A DNA stretch of 49,261 nucleotides from Streptomyces olivochromogenes (GTDB taxonomy: Bacteria > Actinomycetota > Actinomycetes > Streptomycetales > Streptomycetaceae), in the NCBI RefSeq assembly GCF_001514115.1, contig NZ_KQ948483.1:28831-78091 (forward strand), written 5' to 3'. A program made the translations under genes and the position numbers. Shown one piece after another: positions 26,070 to 33,831 of this stretch (position 1 is the first letter of the stretch; the number at the start of each line of letters is the position of its first letter). A model generated the notes under the pieces. That model worked only from the letters and a program-made list of their open reading frames with translations. It was not told where the DNA came from and did no database searches.

Positions 26070-26439
26070 ATGCAATCACCAGCGGGTCCGACGCTGGCGC
26101 GATGTAGTCGTATGTCGGGGAGTCGACGTGACAGTGATCGCCCGCATCCGCCTCGGAGGCGAAGCCCTCAATGTTGTCGGCGAGAAGGTCGAGAGCTTCC
26201 CGCCCTCCCTGGATCCTCAGGATCTCGTCCTCCGCAACGATCGACGCGGTGTCGCCCTCCGGGTCCTCCCGGAACGCGATCTCGGACAACGACCTTTCGT
26301 AAGGAAAAGGGTGCCGGTTCTCAGAGAGATCGTAGCTTCCAGCCTTCCCCCGCAGCAGCTGTCCGAGCGCCAAGAGCTCTGGACGTGCCCCAGAGAGCTC
26401 GAGCTCTCTGGTCTCCCCGCTGTACAGAACCTGCAACAT
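26059..26439 (-). CDS. Imm32-family immunity-like protein (IS passenger)
   Basis: 126 aa: LQVLYSGETRELELSG, LLALGQLLRG, EILRIQGGREALDLLADNI, then SEADAGDHCHVD and DPLVIAFMK. This is the Imm32 pattern, a family tied by genome context to polymorphic toxins. The gene overlaps the transposase end by 11 bp, tail to tail, inside the terminal repeats. No toxin gene is near. Its own promoter would lie at 26440-26524. Confidence 0.7.
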   Translation of the reverse strand: MLQVLYSGETRELELSGARPELLALGQLLRGKAGSYDLSENRHPFPYERSLSEIAFREDPEGDTASIVAEDEILRIQGGREALDLLADNIEGFASEADAGDHCHVDSPTYDYIAPASDPLVIAFMK

Positions 26440-26547
26440 CTCATTGCCTCCGGTCTGCCGACCCTACCGATCACCAAGGTGGATCATCCTCCCCGTGCTT
26501 CGGCCTCAGTCGGGCTTACGACTCCACGGCAGATCTCAAACGCGGTC

Positions 26548-27293
26548 TGAGCCGGCCAGAAGCCAGATGTAGGGTGAGGACGGCTTGGACGAGGCTCGTG
26601 ATCCGGGTCGTCGAGCAGCGGAGCTTGCGCAAGAGCAGCCAGGATTTGAGGCTGGCGATGGCTTGTTCGACCAGTGCCCGGACTTTCGTGTGGGACCGGT
26701 GGAGAGGCTGCCCCTTCGGCCGCGGTAAGGGAGCTCGAACGGAAATCCTGCGCCCTGGTACCCCTTGCCCGCCCAGCAGTTGATGCCAGCCTCGGTGAGA
26801 GCGCCGATGATGCCGTCCTTGACGCGCGGCCCGCGCGTCAAGGACGGCACCGGCAAGGGCCGGTGAAGCCCACAGGAGGCGACCCTTCGGGTCGGCTATG
26901 ACCTGCACGTTCATGCCGTGCTTCTTGTGATTGCCCGAGTAGAAGGGACGGTCGGCGGCGATCCGGTCGATCGGCAGAAGCGTCCCGTCCAGGATCAGAT
27001 ACGCCTTGATCGACGCGGCCTGTACGGCTTCGGCGAGGGTGGGGGCAAGGGCGGCCAGGAGCTCGACGGCCTCGGTGACATACCGGTAGACGGTGGTGGT
27101 GCCGATCCCGAAACCGGCCGCGAGCTGGGCATAGGGCTGACCGTTGCGGAGGTGAGCGAGAGCGAGCAGGGCCTGTCGGTCCGCGCTCAGGCGCCGCCAC
27201 CGAGTGCCGAGGGCGCGCCGACGTTCCCTCACGGGCGGCGAGGAAGCGGAGGGCAGAGCCGCACACGTCGACGCCGGACGGGTAAACAAGCAT
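26548..27293 (-). pseudogene. Decayed IS5-like transposase (HTH + DDE)
   Basis: The protein starts MLVYPSGVDVCGSALRFLA, shifts to RRALGTRWRRLSADRQALL and YAQLAAGFGIGTTTVYRYV, then LILDGTLLPIDRIAADRPFY. It shifts again to VKDGIIGALTEAG and NCWAGKGYQGAG, and back to RSHTKVRALVEQAIASLKSW. At least three shifts are present, two of which compensate. The end (LTLHLASG) is cut by the Imm32-bearing element. It is inactive unless the indels are errors. Confidence 0.75.
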
Positions 27294-27339
27294 GCGAAGC
27301 CTCTGGTGGAGACGGTTCTCTTGGTCGAAAACCCATCTA

Positions 27340-27416
27340 CCAGGGGCTTCATCCGTCTGTCAGGCCAACTACCCAGCCGACGCAGGAGGTTGGAAAGGGC
27401 TCACTGATTCCCGTAG
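27340..27416 (-). repeat. Outer end of the decayed IS5-like element
   Basis: ACCCATCTACC, then CAGGCCAACTA and GGTTGGAAAGGGCT. A clearly related copy in the same orientation lies at 27985-28056. It is probably the upstream terminus of the element whose transposase is at 26548-27293. Confidence 0.45.
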
Positions 27417-27426
27417 CGTGAGCGTT

Positions 27427-27855
27427 ATGGACATGGTGCGTCAGGTGATCGTCTTCGACGCAGCCGACCTGCATGCGGAGAGCACGTTCTGGGCCGGCAT
27501 TCTGGGCGGGCACGTCTTCGAGGACGACGACTGGCACAGCGTCATCGACGCTGCTGGACAGTGGCGGATCGGCGTGCAACTGGCACCGGACCATGTTCCG
27601 CCCGACTGGCCTCATGGAAACCCCCAGCAAGTGCATCTCGATCTCCACGTCGATGACCCGCGAGCGGCGCACGAAGAGGCAGTCGCCCTCGGCGCCCGGC
27701 TGCTCCAGCCGGCTCCTGATCTCGATGCTGCCGAGGGTCACCAGGTGTACGCGGATCCGGCCGGGCATCCGTTTTGCATCGGCTGGGGACACCCGTCCCG
27801 GGAGGCGCTCGCGGCGTTCGTCGCCGATCGATTGGGGCGGAGAGAGCCGGGATAA
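27427..27855 (+). CDS. VOC (glyoxalase-fold) family protein
   Basis: 142 aa: RQVIVFDAADLHAESTFWA, VHLDLHVDDPRAAHEEAV and VYADPAGHPFCIGW are the two halves of the glyoxalase/dioxygenase fold. The usual metal position is seen as H in VHLDLH. It is a stand-alone gene between two IS ends; substrate unknown. Start ATG at 27427; ATG at 27433 is possible. Confidence 0.85.
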   Translation: MDMVRQVIVFDAADLHAESTFWAGILGGHVFEDDDWHSVIDAAGQWRIGVQLAPDHVPPDWPHGNPQQVHLDLHVDDPRAAHEEAVALGARLLQPAPDLDAAEGHQVYADPAGHPFCIGWGHPSREALAAFVADRLGRREPG

Positions 27856-27984
27856 CGTGCGAAGACCAGGAGCACTGATCACCCGGTCCGCCACCGCGCG
27901 AGCGCGACTCCATCGCCGCGCCACCTTGACGGTCGTGTTCACCACTCCGACCTGCGCACTACGTCGGCCCACCTCAAGAAGACC

Positions 27985-28056
27985 CATCTACCGGCAGTTT
28001 CGCTGCACTGCCAGGCCAACTGGCCAACAACCGGGCCAGGTTGGAAAGAGCTGATT
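27985..28056 (-). repeat. Solo IS-end copy (related to 27340-27416)
   Basis: ACCCATCTACCGG, CAGGCCAACTGG and CAGGTTGGAAAGAGCT run in the same order and orientation as 27340-27416, with many substitutions. No transposase is attached. The VOC gene lies between the two copies. Confidence 0.45.
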
Positions 28057-28067
28057 GTGTTCGGGGT

Positions 28068-28256
28068 CTATGGCCGTGATCGCTTCCGGGCGGCAAGGTA
28101 GGGCGCCCAGCTGTTCCCGGCGAGCTGGGACCAGCGGTGGGCGGTCGCGGGGCTGATGCCGAAGAGGTCGGCGACGACGATGGGCGGCAGGTCGGTTATG
28201 GCCTCCAACAGCGCGGTGTTGCGTGCGGCCCGTACGGGGAGATCGTGTTGCCTCAT
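28068..28256 (-). pseudogene. Site-specific integrase C-terminal fragment
   Basis: RQHDLPVRAARNTALLEAI, then DLPPIVVADLFGISPATAHRW and ending SWAPYLAARK resembles the C-terminal extension of actinobacterial tyrosine-recombinase-like integrases. The catalytic domain is missing upstream, so this is a tail of about 62 residues. Confidence 0.5.
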
Positions 28257-28483
28257 CTGGTCTGCCAGACCGACTGGGTTACGGGGGCGGCCGGGTACGG
28301 CGCCCGGCAGGAGAAGGTGCCGGCGGCCGTGCGAGGGGCACAGCTCAGGGAGGGGCAGGCGGAAGGCGGGAGGTGCGAAGCCGTGGATTTACTCATCTGC
28401 GCGTCGCCTCGGGCGCGGCCCGGCCGGCTCCCGCCACGGCGCGAGCAGCTGCTCGGCGACGTCGGGCCTGCCTGCGGACAGGG

Positions 28484-28597
28484 CGCGGGGTGGTCGAGCG
28501 GACCTTCGGCTGGCTGATGCACCACCGCCGTCTGGCGCGCGACTACGAGGCCCATCCGCACCGCTCCGAAGCCATAAGCCACATCGCGATGATCGAC
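28484..28597 (+). pseudogene. IS5 transposase C-terminal piece, 5' of IS110
   Basis: GVVERTFGWLMHHRRLARDY through SEAISHIAMID is the E-containing end of an IS5 transposase. IS110 begins right after GAC (28595-28597). The remainder of the gene is at 30028-30081. Everything before VVERT is gone; 28257-28483 shows no coherent frame. Confidence 0.75.
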
Positions 28598-28612
28598 TTC
28601 CCAATGACGTTG

Positions 28613-29806
28613 TCAAGGTAGTGCTGTGACAGGTGGTATGGCTTGGTAGCACCGTCCGTCACGCAGGAGTGCCCAGAGGACGTTCACGCGGCGGCGGGCG
28701 AGGGCCAGCACGGCCTGGGTGTGCCGTTTGCCTTCCGTTCTTTTGCGATCGTAGAACCTGCGGGACTCCGCGCAGGTGCGGATGCTGATGAGGGCGGACG
28801 TGTAGAAGACGCGTTGGAGTCCGCGGTGATAGTGCTTCGGGCGGTGGAGGTTGCCGCTGACACGGCCGGAGTCTCGTGGCGCGGGAGCGAGGCCGGCGAA
28901 ACCCGCCAGCCGGTCCGGAGTGGCGAAGAAGCTCATGTCCCCGCTGGTGGCCGCCAGAAATTCCGCTCCGAGCAGGGGACCGATTCCGGGCAGGCTGGCA
29001 ATCACTGGGGCGAGTTCGTGCTCGCGAAACCGGCTTTCGATGAGCTTGTCGACCTCGGCAATCTTCTCGTTGAGGGTCATCACTTCCTTCGCCAAGGTGT
29101 GCACCATCTGGGCGATAGCCTTCTCTCCGACGACTGCGGTGTGCTGCCGCTCGGCGGCCGCGAACGCGGAACGCGCCAGTGTGGCGGCACCGCGGACCTT
29201 ACGGTTACGCAGCCACGACTCCAGACGGTTCGCGCCCACCCGGCGGATCGCCGCCGGGGCCTGGTATCCGGTCAGCAGCACCAACGGGCCGGCGTTGGTC
29301 AATTCCAGAGCGCGTTCGAGTGCGGGAAAGATAGCCGTCAGTGTTCCGCGGAGCCGGTTGATGACACGGGTACGGTCGCAGACCAGGTCGGTGCGGCGGG
29401 CGGTGAACAGCTTCAGCTCCACCGTGGCCTCGTCCCGTGGACGCAAGGGGTTCAGGTCATGGCGCATACGAGCCTGGTCTGCGATCACGAGCGCGTCGCG
29501 GGCATCGGTCTTACCTTCGCCCCGGTAACCACCGGAGGCCCGATTGACGACGCGGCCAGGGATATAGAGCAAGGCCTGGTCGTGGTTGACGAGTAAGGCG
29601 ATCAGCAGAGCCGCGCCGCCGTCAGCCAGATCGACCGCCCAGGTCACCTCATCCGCCAAGTCCAGAACATCGGTGAGGAGCTGGAGAATCTCGGCCTCGT
29701 CATTGCCGACTCTGCGAGACAGAAGCTTGACGCCTTCGGCGTCAAGGACCACGCAGTGGTGATGCGACTTCCCGGCGTCGACCCCGGCCCATATTCGGTT
29801 CATCAT
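28613..29806 (-). CDS. IS110-family transposase
   Basis: 397 aa from ATG at 29806, with GGGAG just upstream. The N-terminal RuvC-like DEDD domain includes GVDAGKSHHHCVVLD and GKTDARDALVIAD. The C-terminal Tnp20 domain has IASLPGIGPLLGAEFLAA and FAGLAPAPRDSG, with the conserved serine in DSGRVSG. The frame is intact. Family knowledge: a bridge RNA from the element's noncoding end pairs with donor and target. Confidence 0.92.
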   Translation of the reverse strand: MMNRIWAGVDAGKSHHHCVVLDAEGVKLLSRRVGNDEAEILQLLTDVLDLADEVTWAVDLADGGAALLIALLVNHDQALLYIPGRVVNRASGGYRGEGKTDARDALVIADQARMRHDLNPLRPRDEATVELKLFTARRTDLVCDRTRVINRLRGTLTAIFPALERALELTNAGPLVLLTGYQAPAAIRRVGANRLESWLRNRKVRGAATLARSAFAAAERQHTAVVGEKAIAQMVHTLAKEVMTLNEKIAEVDKLIESRFREHELAPVIASLPGIGPLLGAEFLAATSGDMSFFATPDRLAGFAGLAPAPRDSGRVSGNLHRPKHYHRGLQRVFYTSALISIRTCAESRRFYDRKRTEGKRHTQAVLALARRRVNVLWALLRDGRCYQAIPPVTALP

Positions 29807-30027
29807 GCTCCCGAGCATCGTCGTGACAGCTGTCCTGCAACGACGTCGCCGGCGTTGTCCTACACAGCGATCTGCTCGCAACTCCCAATCAGCGGCCGCG
29901 TCGTCGCGGGGTGACGGGCGGCCAAGTCGATCGAGCCACCAGCGGCAACCTCATAACAGCCACACCCACCACCCTGGGTGAGCCAACCCTACGAATGGCT
30001 CGCTCAGCCCGGTCAAGAAGGTAGGAC
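29807..30027 (-). ncRNA. Candidate bridge RNA region of IS110
   Basis: IS110 (not IS1111) members encode the bridge RNA in the long noncoding end upstream of the transposase. This 221-nt stretch is that end, free of ORFs, with several short palindromic segments. Its pairing loops were not derived; location is by family rule only. Confidence 0.45.
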
Positions 30028-30081
30028 CTCATAAGCCGACGACTCACCCGCGAATCCACCCCGAACTGGAAGTACTCGTAG
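30028..30081 (+). pseudogene. IS5 transposase C-terminal piece, 3' of IS110
   Basis: LISRRLTRESTPNWKYS and stop, the canonical end of IS5 transposases, continue the frame of 28484-28597. Confidence 0.75.
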
Positions 30082-30114
30082 CTGCCGGTTGACGCAGGCG
30101 GAGCGCGGGCACTC

Positions 30115-30522
30115 CTATCCAGTGGCCGGTCGCCGAGCCACACTCACCCGCGCGTCATCGCTGCTCATGGTCTGCGGCCAGCGCTCATCGATGACCATCG
30201 CCGCTTCATGGCAGGCGTCGCAGGCGTTCTCCCGCTCCAGCAGCCACCCGTAGTCAGACGGCGACATGCCGACTTCCTGGATTCCGCACAGGGTCCTGTC
30301 GAAGATTCCGAAGGCGTGGGCGACGTCAGCGGGAAGGCCGTTCGCAACGGCCCTCTCCCAGCGCAGCTCCATCGGCAGGTACGGCGGCCGCGCGATCTCG
30401 AACCACTCACCGCCTACATGCGTAGCGGCGTAGCACCAGGAGCAGGACCAGATCTCCTCGTGCCACTCAGTCGGCGGCACGGGCCATTGCCACATCGCCC
30501 TTCCACACACATCACACTCCAC
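30115..30522 (-). CDS. Cysteine-rich hypothetical protein
   Basis: 135 aa starting MECDVCGRAMWQWPVPP. CxxC pairs at about residues 3-6 and 27-30 (CSWCY) and a third near the C-terminal part (CDACH) suggest zinc binding. The middle is ELRWERAVANGLPADVAHAFG. No family that I can name. The frame and codon bias look real. Confidence 0.65.
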   Translation of the reverse strand: MECDVCGRAMWQWPVPPTEWHEEIWSCSWCYAATHVGGEWFEIARPPYLPMELRWERAVANGLPADVAHAFGIFDRTLCGIQEVGMSPSDYGWLLERENACDACHEAAMVIDERWPQTMSSDDARVSVARRPATG

Positions 30523-30907
30523 GAGCGGATCCTGACACGCTCACGCGCACGGCCACCAACCCCCTGGCCTGCCGGGATTTACCAAACACCCCTGGCAGGT
30601 CAAAACGCTCTTTGAGGGCCGCGCCCCTTTGTTACGAGCTGGTGAGCCCGAGGGTGCGGAGCCAGGTCTTGACGTCGCTGTCGGCGTCACCTATTTCCTC
30701 GCCGCGCACTGCAAGGACCTGAGCGATTGTCGCGGCCCAACCATCATGACCGCCTCAGCGGTGCAGCAGCCCGATGGGCGTGAGCGCGAGGTGATCAGCG
30801 AAGCCGGAACCGTCAAGAAACCGTCAGGTTGTGCGGGGCAGAGCCGTCAAGCGGCAGAGCTTTGCTGAGGGCTTCGCTGACGTCTCTTACGGAAATGGAC
30901 TGTGATC
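30523..30907. other. Intergenic region upstream of the MMPL operon
   Basis: No gene recognised. Near-repeats around CCCCTGGCCTGCCGGG and CCCCTGGCAGG lie at about 30560-30600. The stretch just before 30908 should hold the operon promoter; no clear -35/-10 was picked out. Confidence 0.3.
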
Positions 30908-33133
30908 ATGGCTGTGTTGCTTCATCGATGGGGGGTGTTCGCGGTACGCCGTCGCCGTACGGTCTTGGCCGTATGGCTGCTCATCGTCGCCGCGATTGCC
31001 GCGCTGGGAATCAGTTGCGCGGGGAGCTTCGACTCCAGGTCGGACATCCCCGGATCGGCTGCCCAGAGCGCCCTGACCAAGATGGACCGGCATTTCGGGT
31101 CGTCCGACCACCAGAGCGCGGAGATCGTCTTCGAGGCGCCGGCGGGCACCTCGTTCAAAGACCGGGCCAAGGCCACCGCGCTGAAGCAGTCCCTGACCGC
31201 TGCGGCCACCGTGCCCGGCGTCACGTCGGTCAGTGACCCTACACGCAGCCAGACCGTGTCGCCGGACGGGAAGACGGCTGTCGCCCAGGTGGAGTTCTCC
31301 ACGGCCAAGGACCAGGATGTTCCCCAGGCCGTCCTTGATGCCCTCAAGGACACCGGAGCCAGCAGTCGCGCGGCGGGCGTAGACGTGCTCTTCGGCGGCG
31401 ACGCCTACAAGCAGTCCAAGGCCCCGGTGGGGCCGACGGAGGGGCTCGGCGTACTCGTGGCACTTGCCGTTCTGGCGATCACCTTCGGTTCTCTGCTGTC
31501 CGCGGGAATGCCCCTTGTCACCTCCCTGCTCGCGGTGGTGGCGAGCATGACGGGGCTGATGGGCCTGTCCTCGGTCCTGAGCATCTCCGACAATGCGCCG
31601 ACGCTCGCCATCATGCTGGGCCTCGCGGTGGGCATCGACTACGCCCTGTTCATCGTCTCGCGCCACCGGGCCGAGCTGGCACAGGGCCGCAGCGTGAAGG
31701 ACGCCGCGGCCCGCGCGACCGCGACCGCAGGGAGCGCGGTGGCGTTCGCCGGACTGACCGTGGTCATCGCGCTGGCCGGTCTGACGGTGGCGGGGGTTCC
31801 GGTGCTCACCTCGATGGGCCTGAGCGCCGCGGCAGCGGTGACCGTTGCGGTCGCCATGTCTCTGGGTCTGCTGCCTGCCCTCCTGGCAGTCGCCGGGGAG
31901 AGGCTGCGCCCCAAGCCCGGTTCGCGAGCCGCACAACGGATGCGCAGGTCCCAGGATCCGGCCGCGAAACCTTCGATGGGGGCGCGCTGGGTCGGGGCCG
32001 TCGTGCGCCGTCCGTGGCGGGCGGTCATCACCGTCACCCTGGCGCTGGCCGCACTTGCCCTGCCTGCCGGCCAGCTCCAGCTCGCCCTCAGCGACGACGG
32101 CAGCGAACCCACGTCGACCGCCGCGCGCCAGGTCTACGACAAGATCGGTGACGCCTTCGGTCCCGGCGCCAACGGCCCCCTGGTCGTCCTGGTCACCGGC
32201 GCGCCGAAGAGTGCTCTGAAGGACACCGGCCAGAAAATCACCAAGGATCTGTCCGGGATGAGCGGCATCGCGCGCATCAGCCCTGTCGACTACTCCCCGG
32301 ACGGAGGCGCCGCCCGGGTGCAGGTCATCCCGACGACGGGACCCCGAGATCCGGCGACCAGCACCCTGGTCACGCGTTTGCAGGATCGTGTGGCATCGCT
32401 GGCCAAGCAGAGCGGCAGCGATATCGCCGTCACGGGCCAGACCGCCGTCAGCATCGAGGTCTCCAACAAGCTCAGTGCCTCCCTGCTGCCCTTCGCTCTC
32501 GTCGTCGTCGGACTCTCGCTCCTGCTGCTGATGGCCGCATTCCGTTCCATCGCCATCCCCATCAAGGCCACCGTCGGCTTCCTGCTGTCCGTCGGCGCGT
32601 CCTTCGGCGCGATCGTCGCGGTGTTCCAGTGGGGTTGGCTCGCCGGGCCGCTCGGTGTGCCCTCTACCGGGCCGATCGCCAGCTTCGTGCCCATCATCGT
32701 GATGGCCGTCCTGTTCGGCCTGGCCATGGACTACGAGGTCTTCATGGTCTCGGCCATGCGCGAGGAGTACGTGCAGACGAAACGGCCCCACGCTTCGATC
32801 ATCGGCGGTGCCCGGCACGCCGCCCGGGTCGTCACCGCCGCCGCACTGATCATGGTGGCCGTGTTCGCGAGCTTCCTGTTCGGCCACGATCCGGCGATCA
32901 TGCCGATCGCGCTGGCCCTGGCGATCGGCGTCCTCATCGACGCCTTCGCTGTCCGGATGACGCTGGTGCCGGCCGTCATGTCGCTGCTGGGCCATCGCGC
33001 CTGGTGGCTGCCACGCCGGCTGGACAAGTGGCTGCCCGACCTGGATGTCGAAGGCGCACGCCTGAAGGAGAATGGACCAGCACCCGCCCCCGTGGCATAC
33101 CTCCACAGTCCCCGGCAGGACGTCACTTCATGA
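30908..33133 (+). CDS. MMPL-family (RND-type) membrane exporter
   Basis: 741 aa. An N-terminal helix is followed by an outer domain, then a block of helices with GLAVGIDYALFIVSRHRAEL. A second outer domain follows, and a second block with LFGLAMDYEVFMVSAMREEY, the two hallmark MMPL motifs carrying Asp-Tyr pairs. Actinobacterial MMPL proteins export lipids or drugs using the proton gradient. Its stop overlaps the next start (ATGA), so it is coupled to a two-component system. GTG at 30902 is an alternative start. Confidence 0.93.
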   Translation: MAVLLHRWGVFAVRRRRTVLAVWLLIVAAIAALGISCAGSFDSRSDIPGSAAQSALTKMDRHFGSSDHQSAEIVFEAPAGTSFKDRAKATALKQSLTAAATVPGVTSVSDPTRSQTVSPDGKTAVAQVEFSTAKDQDVPQAVLDALKDTGASSRAAGVDVLFGGDAYKQSKAPVGPTEGLGVLVALAVLAITFGSLLSAGMPLVTSLLAVVASMTGLMGLSSVLSISDNAPTLAIMLGLAVGIDYALFIVSRHRAELAQGRSVKDAAARATATAGSAVAFAGLTVVIALAGLTVAGVPVLTSMGLSAAAAVTVAVAMSLGLLPALLAVAGERLRPKPGSRAAQRMRRSQDPAAKPSMGARWVGAVVRRPWRAVITVTLALAALALPAGQLQLALSDDGSEPTSTAARQVYDKIGDAFGPGANGPLVVLVTGAPKSALKDTGQKITKDLSGMSGIARISPVDYSPDGGAARVQVIPTTGPRDPATSTLVTRLQDRVASLAKQSGSDIAVTGQTAVSIEVSNKLSASLLPFALVVVGLSLLLLMAAFRSIAIPIKATVGFLLSVGASFGAIVAVFQWGWLAGPLGVPSTGPIASFVPIIVMAVLFGLAMDYEVFMVSAMREEYVQTKRPHASIIGGARHAARVVTAAALIMVAVFASFLFGHDPAIMPIALALAIGVLIDAFAVRMTLVPAVMSLLGHRAWWLPRRLDKWLPDLDVEGARLKENGPAPAPVAYLHSPRQDVTS

Positions 33134-33831
33134 ACTCCCCGGACACGGTCCTCGTCGTCGAAGACGACGCCGGTATCCGCGACTTGATGGCCTCAGCCCT
33201 GCACTTCGCGGGCTTCGACGTCCAGCTCGCCGAGGACGTACCGCAGGCCCTCACCCGTCTCGCGCAGCACACCCCGGACGTCATCGTCCTGGACGTGGGC
33301 CTGCCCGGAGGCGATGGCTTCGAGGTCCTGCAGCTGATCCGCTCGCGCGGCGTCACAGTGCCGGTGCTGTTCCTGACCTCCAGGGACGCCGTCGAGGACC
33401 GTGTCCGGGGATTCCAGCTCGGCGGCGACGACTACGTCACCAAGCCCTTCAGCGTCATCGAAGTCACCGCCCGCCTGCAGGCCCTGATCCGCCGCTCCCG
33501 CGGCAGTGCGGGTACCGCGGCCGATGATGGCATCCTGCGCTACGCCGACCTCGAACTCGACGACAAACGCCACACCGTCCACCGCGGCGGGGACACGGTC
33601 GACCTGTCACCCACCGAGTTCCGGCTCCTGCGCTACCTGCTCTCCCATCCCGGCCATGTCATGACCCGCTCCCAGATCCTGGAAGCGGTCTGGCAGTACG
33701 ACTTCGGCGGTGACTCCGTCGTGGTGGAACGCTTCGTGTCCAACCTGCGCCGCAAACTCGACCACGGCCGCGAACCCCTCATCCACACCGTCCGCGGCAT
33801 CGGCTACAGCCTGCGCCGGCCCGCCTCATGA
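33130..33831 (+). CDS. OmpR-family response regulator
   Basis: 233 aa. The receiver domain has acidic residues EDD at 11-13, the phosphate-accepting Asp55 (VIVLDVGLPGGDG) and the lysine in YVTKPFS. A C-terminal winged helix follows (LSPTEFRLLRYLLSHPG, VVVERFVSNLRRKLD, IHTVRGIGYSL). Both start and stop overlap neighbours by 4 bp (ATGA). It probably regulates the operon including the MMPL exporter. Confidence 0.95.
   Translation: MNSPDTVLVVEDDAGIRDLMASALHFAGFDVQLAEDVPQALTRLAQHTPDVIVLDVGLPGGDGFEVLQLIRSRGVTVPVLFLTSRDAVEDRVRGFQLGGDDYVTKPFSVIEVTARLQALIRRSRGSAGTAADDGILRYADLELDDKRHTVHRGGDTVDLSPTEFRLLRYLLSHPGHVMTRSQILEAVWQYDFGGDSVVVERFVSNLRRKLDHGREPLIHTVRGIGYSLRRPAS

Larger units (their letters stand above)
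25118..26547 (+). mobile_element. IS5-type element carrying an Imm32-like gene
   Basis: A 23-bp perfect terminal inverted repeat lies at 25118-25140 and 26525-26547 (starting GACCGCGTTTGAGATC). TGA stands outside each end, a 3-bp duplication usual for IS5 relatives. It holds a two-frame transposase and, tail to tail with it, an immunity-protein gene inside the repeats. It sits in the 3' end of another IS5-like transposase gene (26548-27293). Confidence 0.85.
28598..30027 (-). mobile_element. IS110-family element inside an IS5 remnant
   Basis: Removing 28598-30027 rejoins MID and LISRRLTRESTPNWKYS in one frame, so the boundaries are known to within the shared bases GAC. Length is 1430 bp. There is no terminal inverted repeat and no long duplication, as expected for IS110. 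The transposase ends about 15 nt from one end, and about 220 nt of noncoding DNA precedes it. Confidence 0.85.

Noticed and set aside
29889..30143. 84-aa minus-strand ORF in the IS110 noncoding end
   Set aside because: No ribosome site, no motifs, and crosses the IS110 boundary.
30887..33106. 739-aa minus-strand ORF
   Set aside because: Antisense shadow of the MMPL gene; low-complexity GDG/HRQ-rich composition and no motifs.
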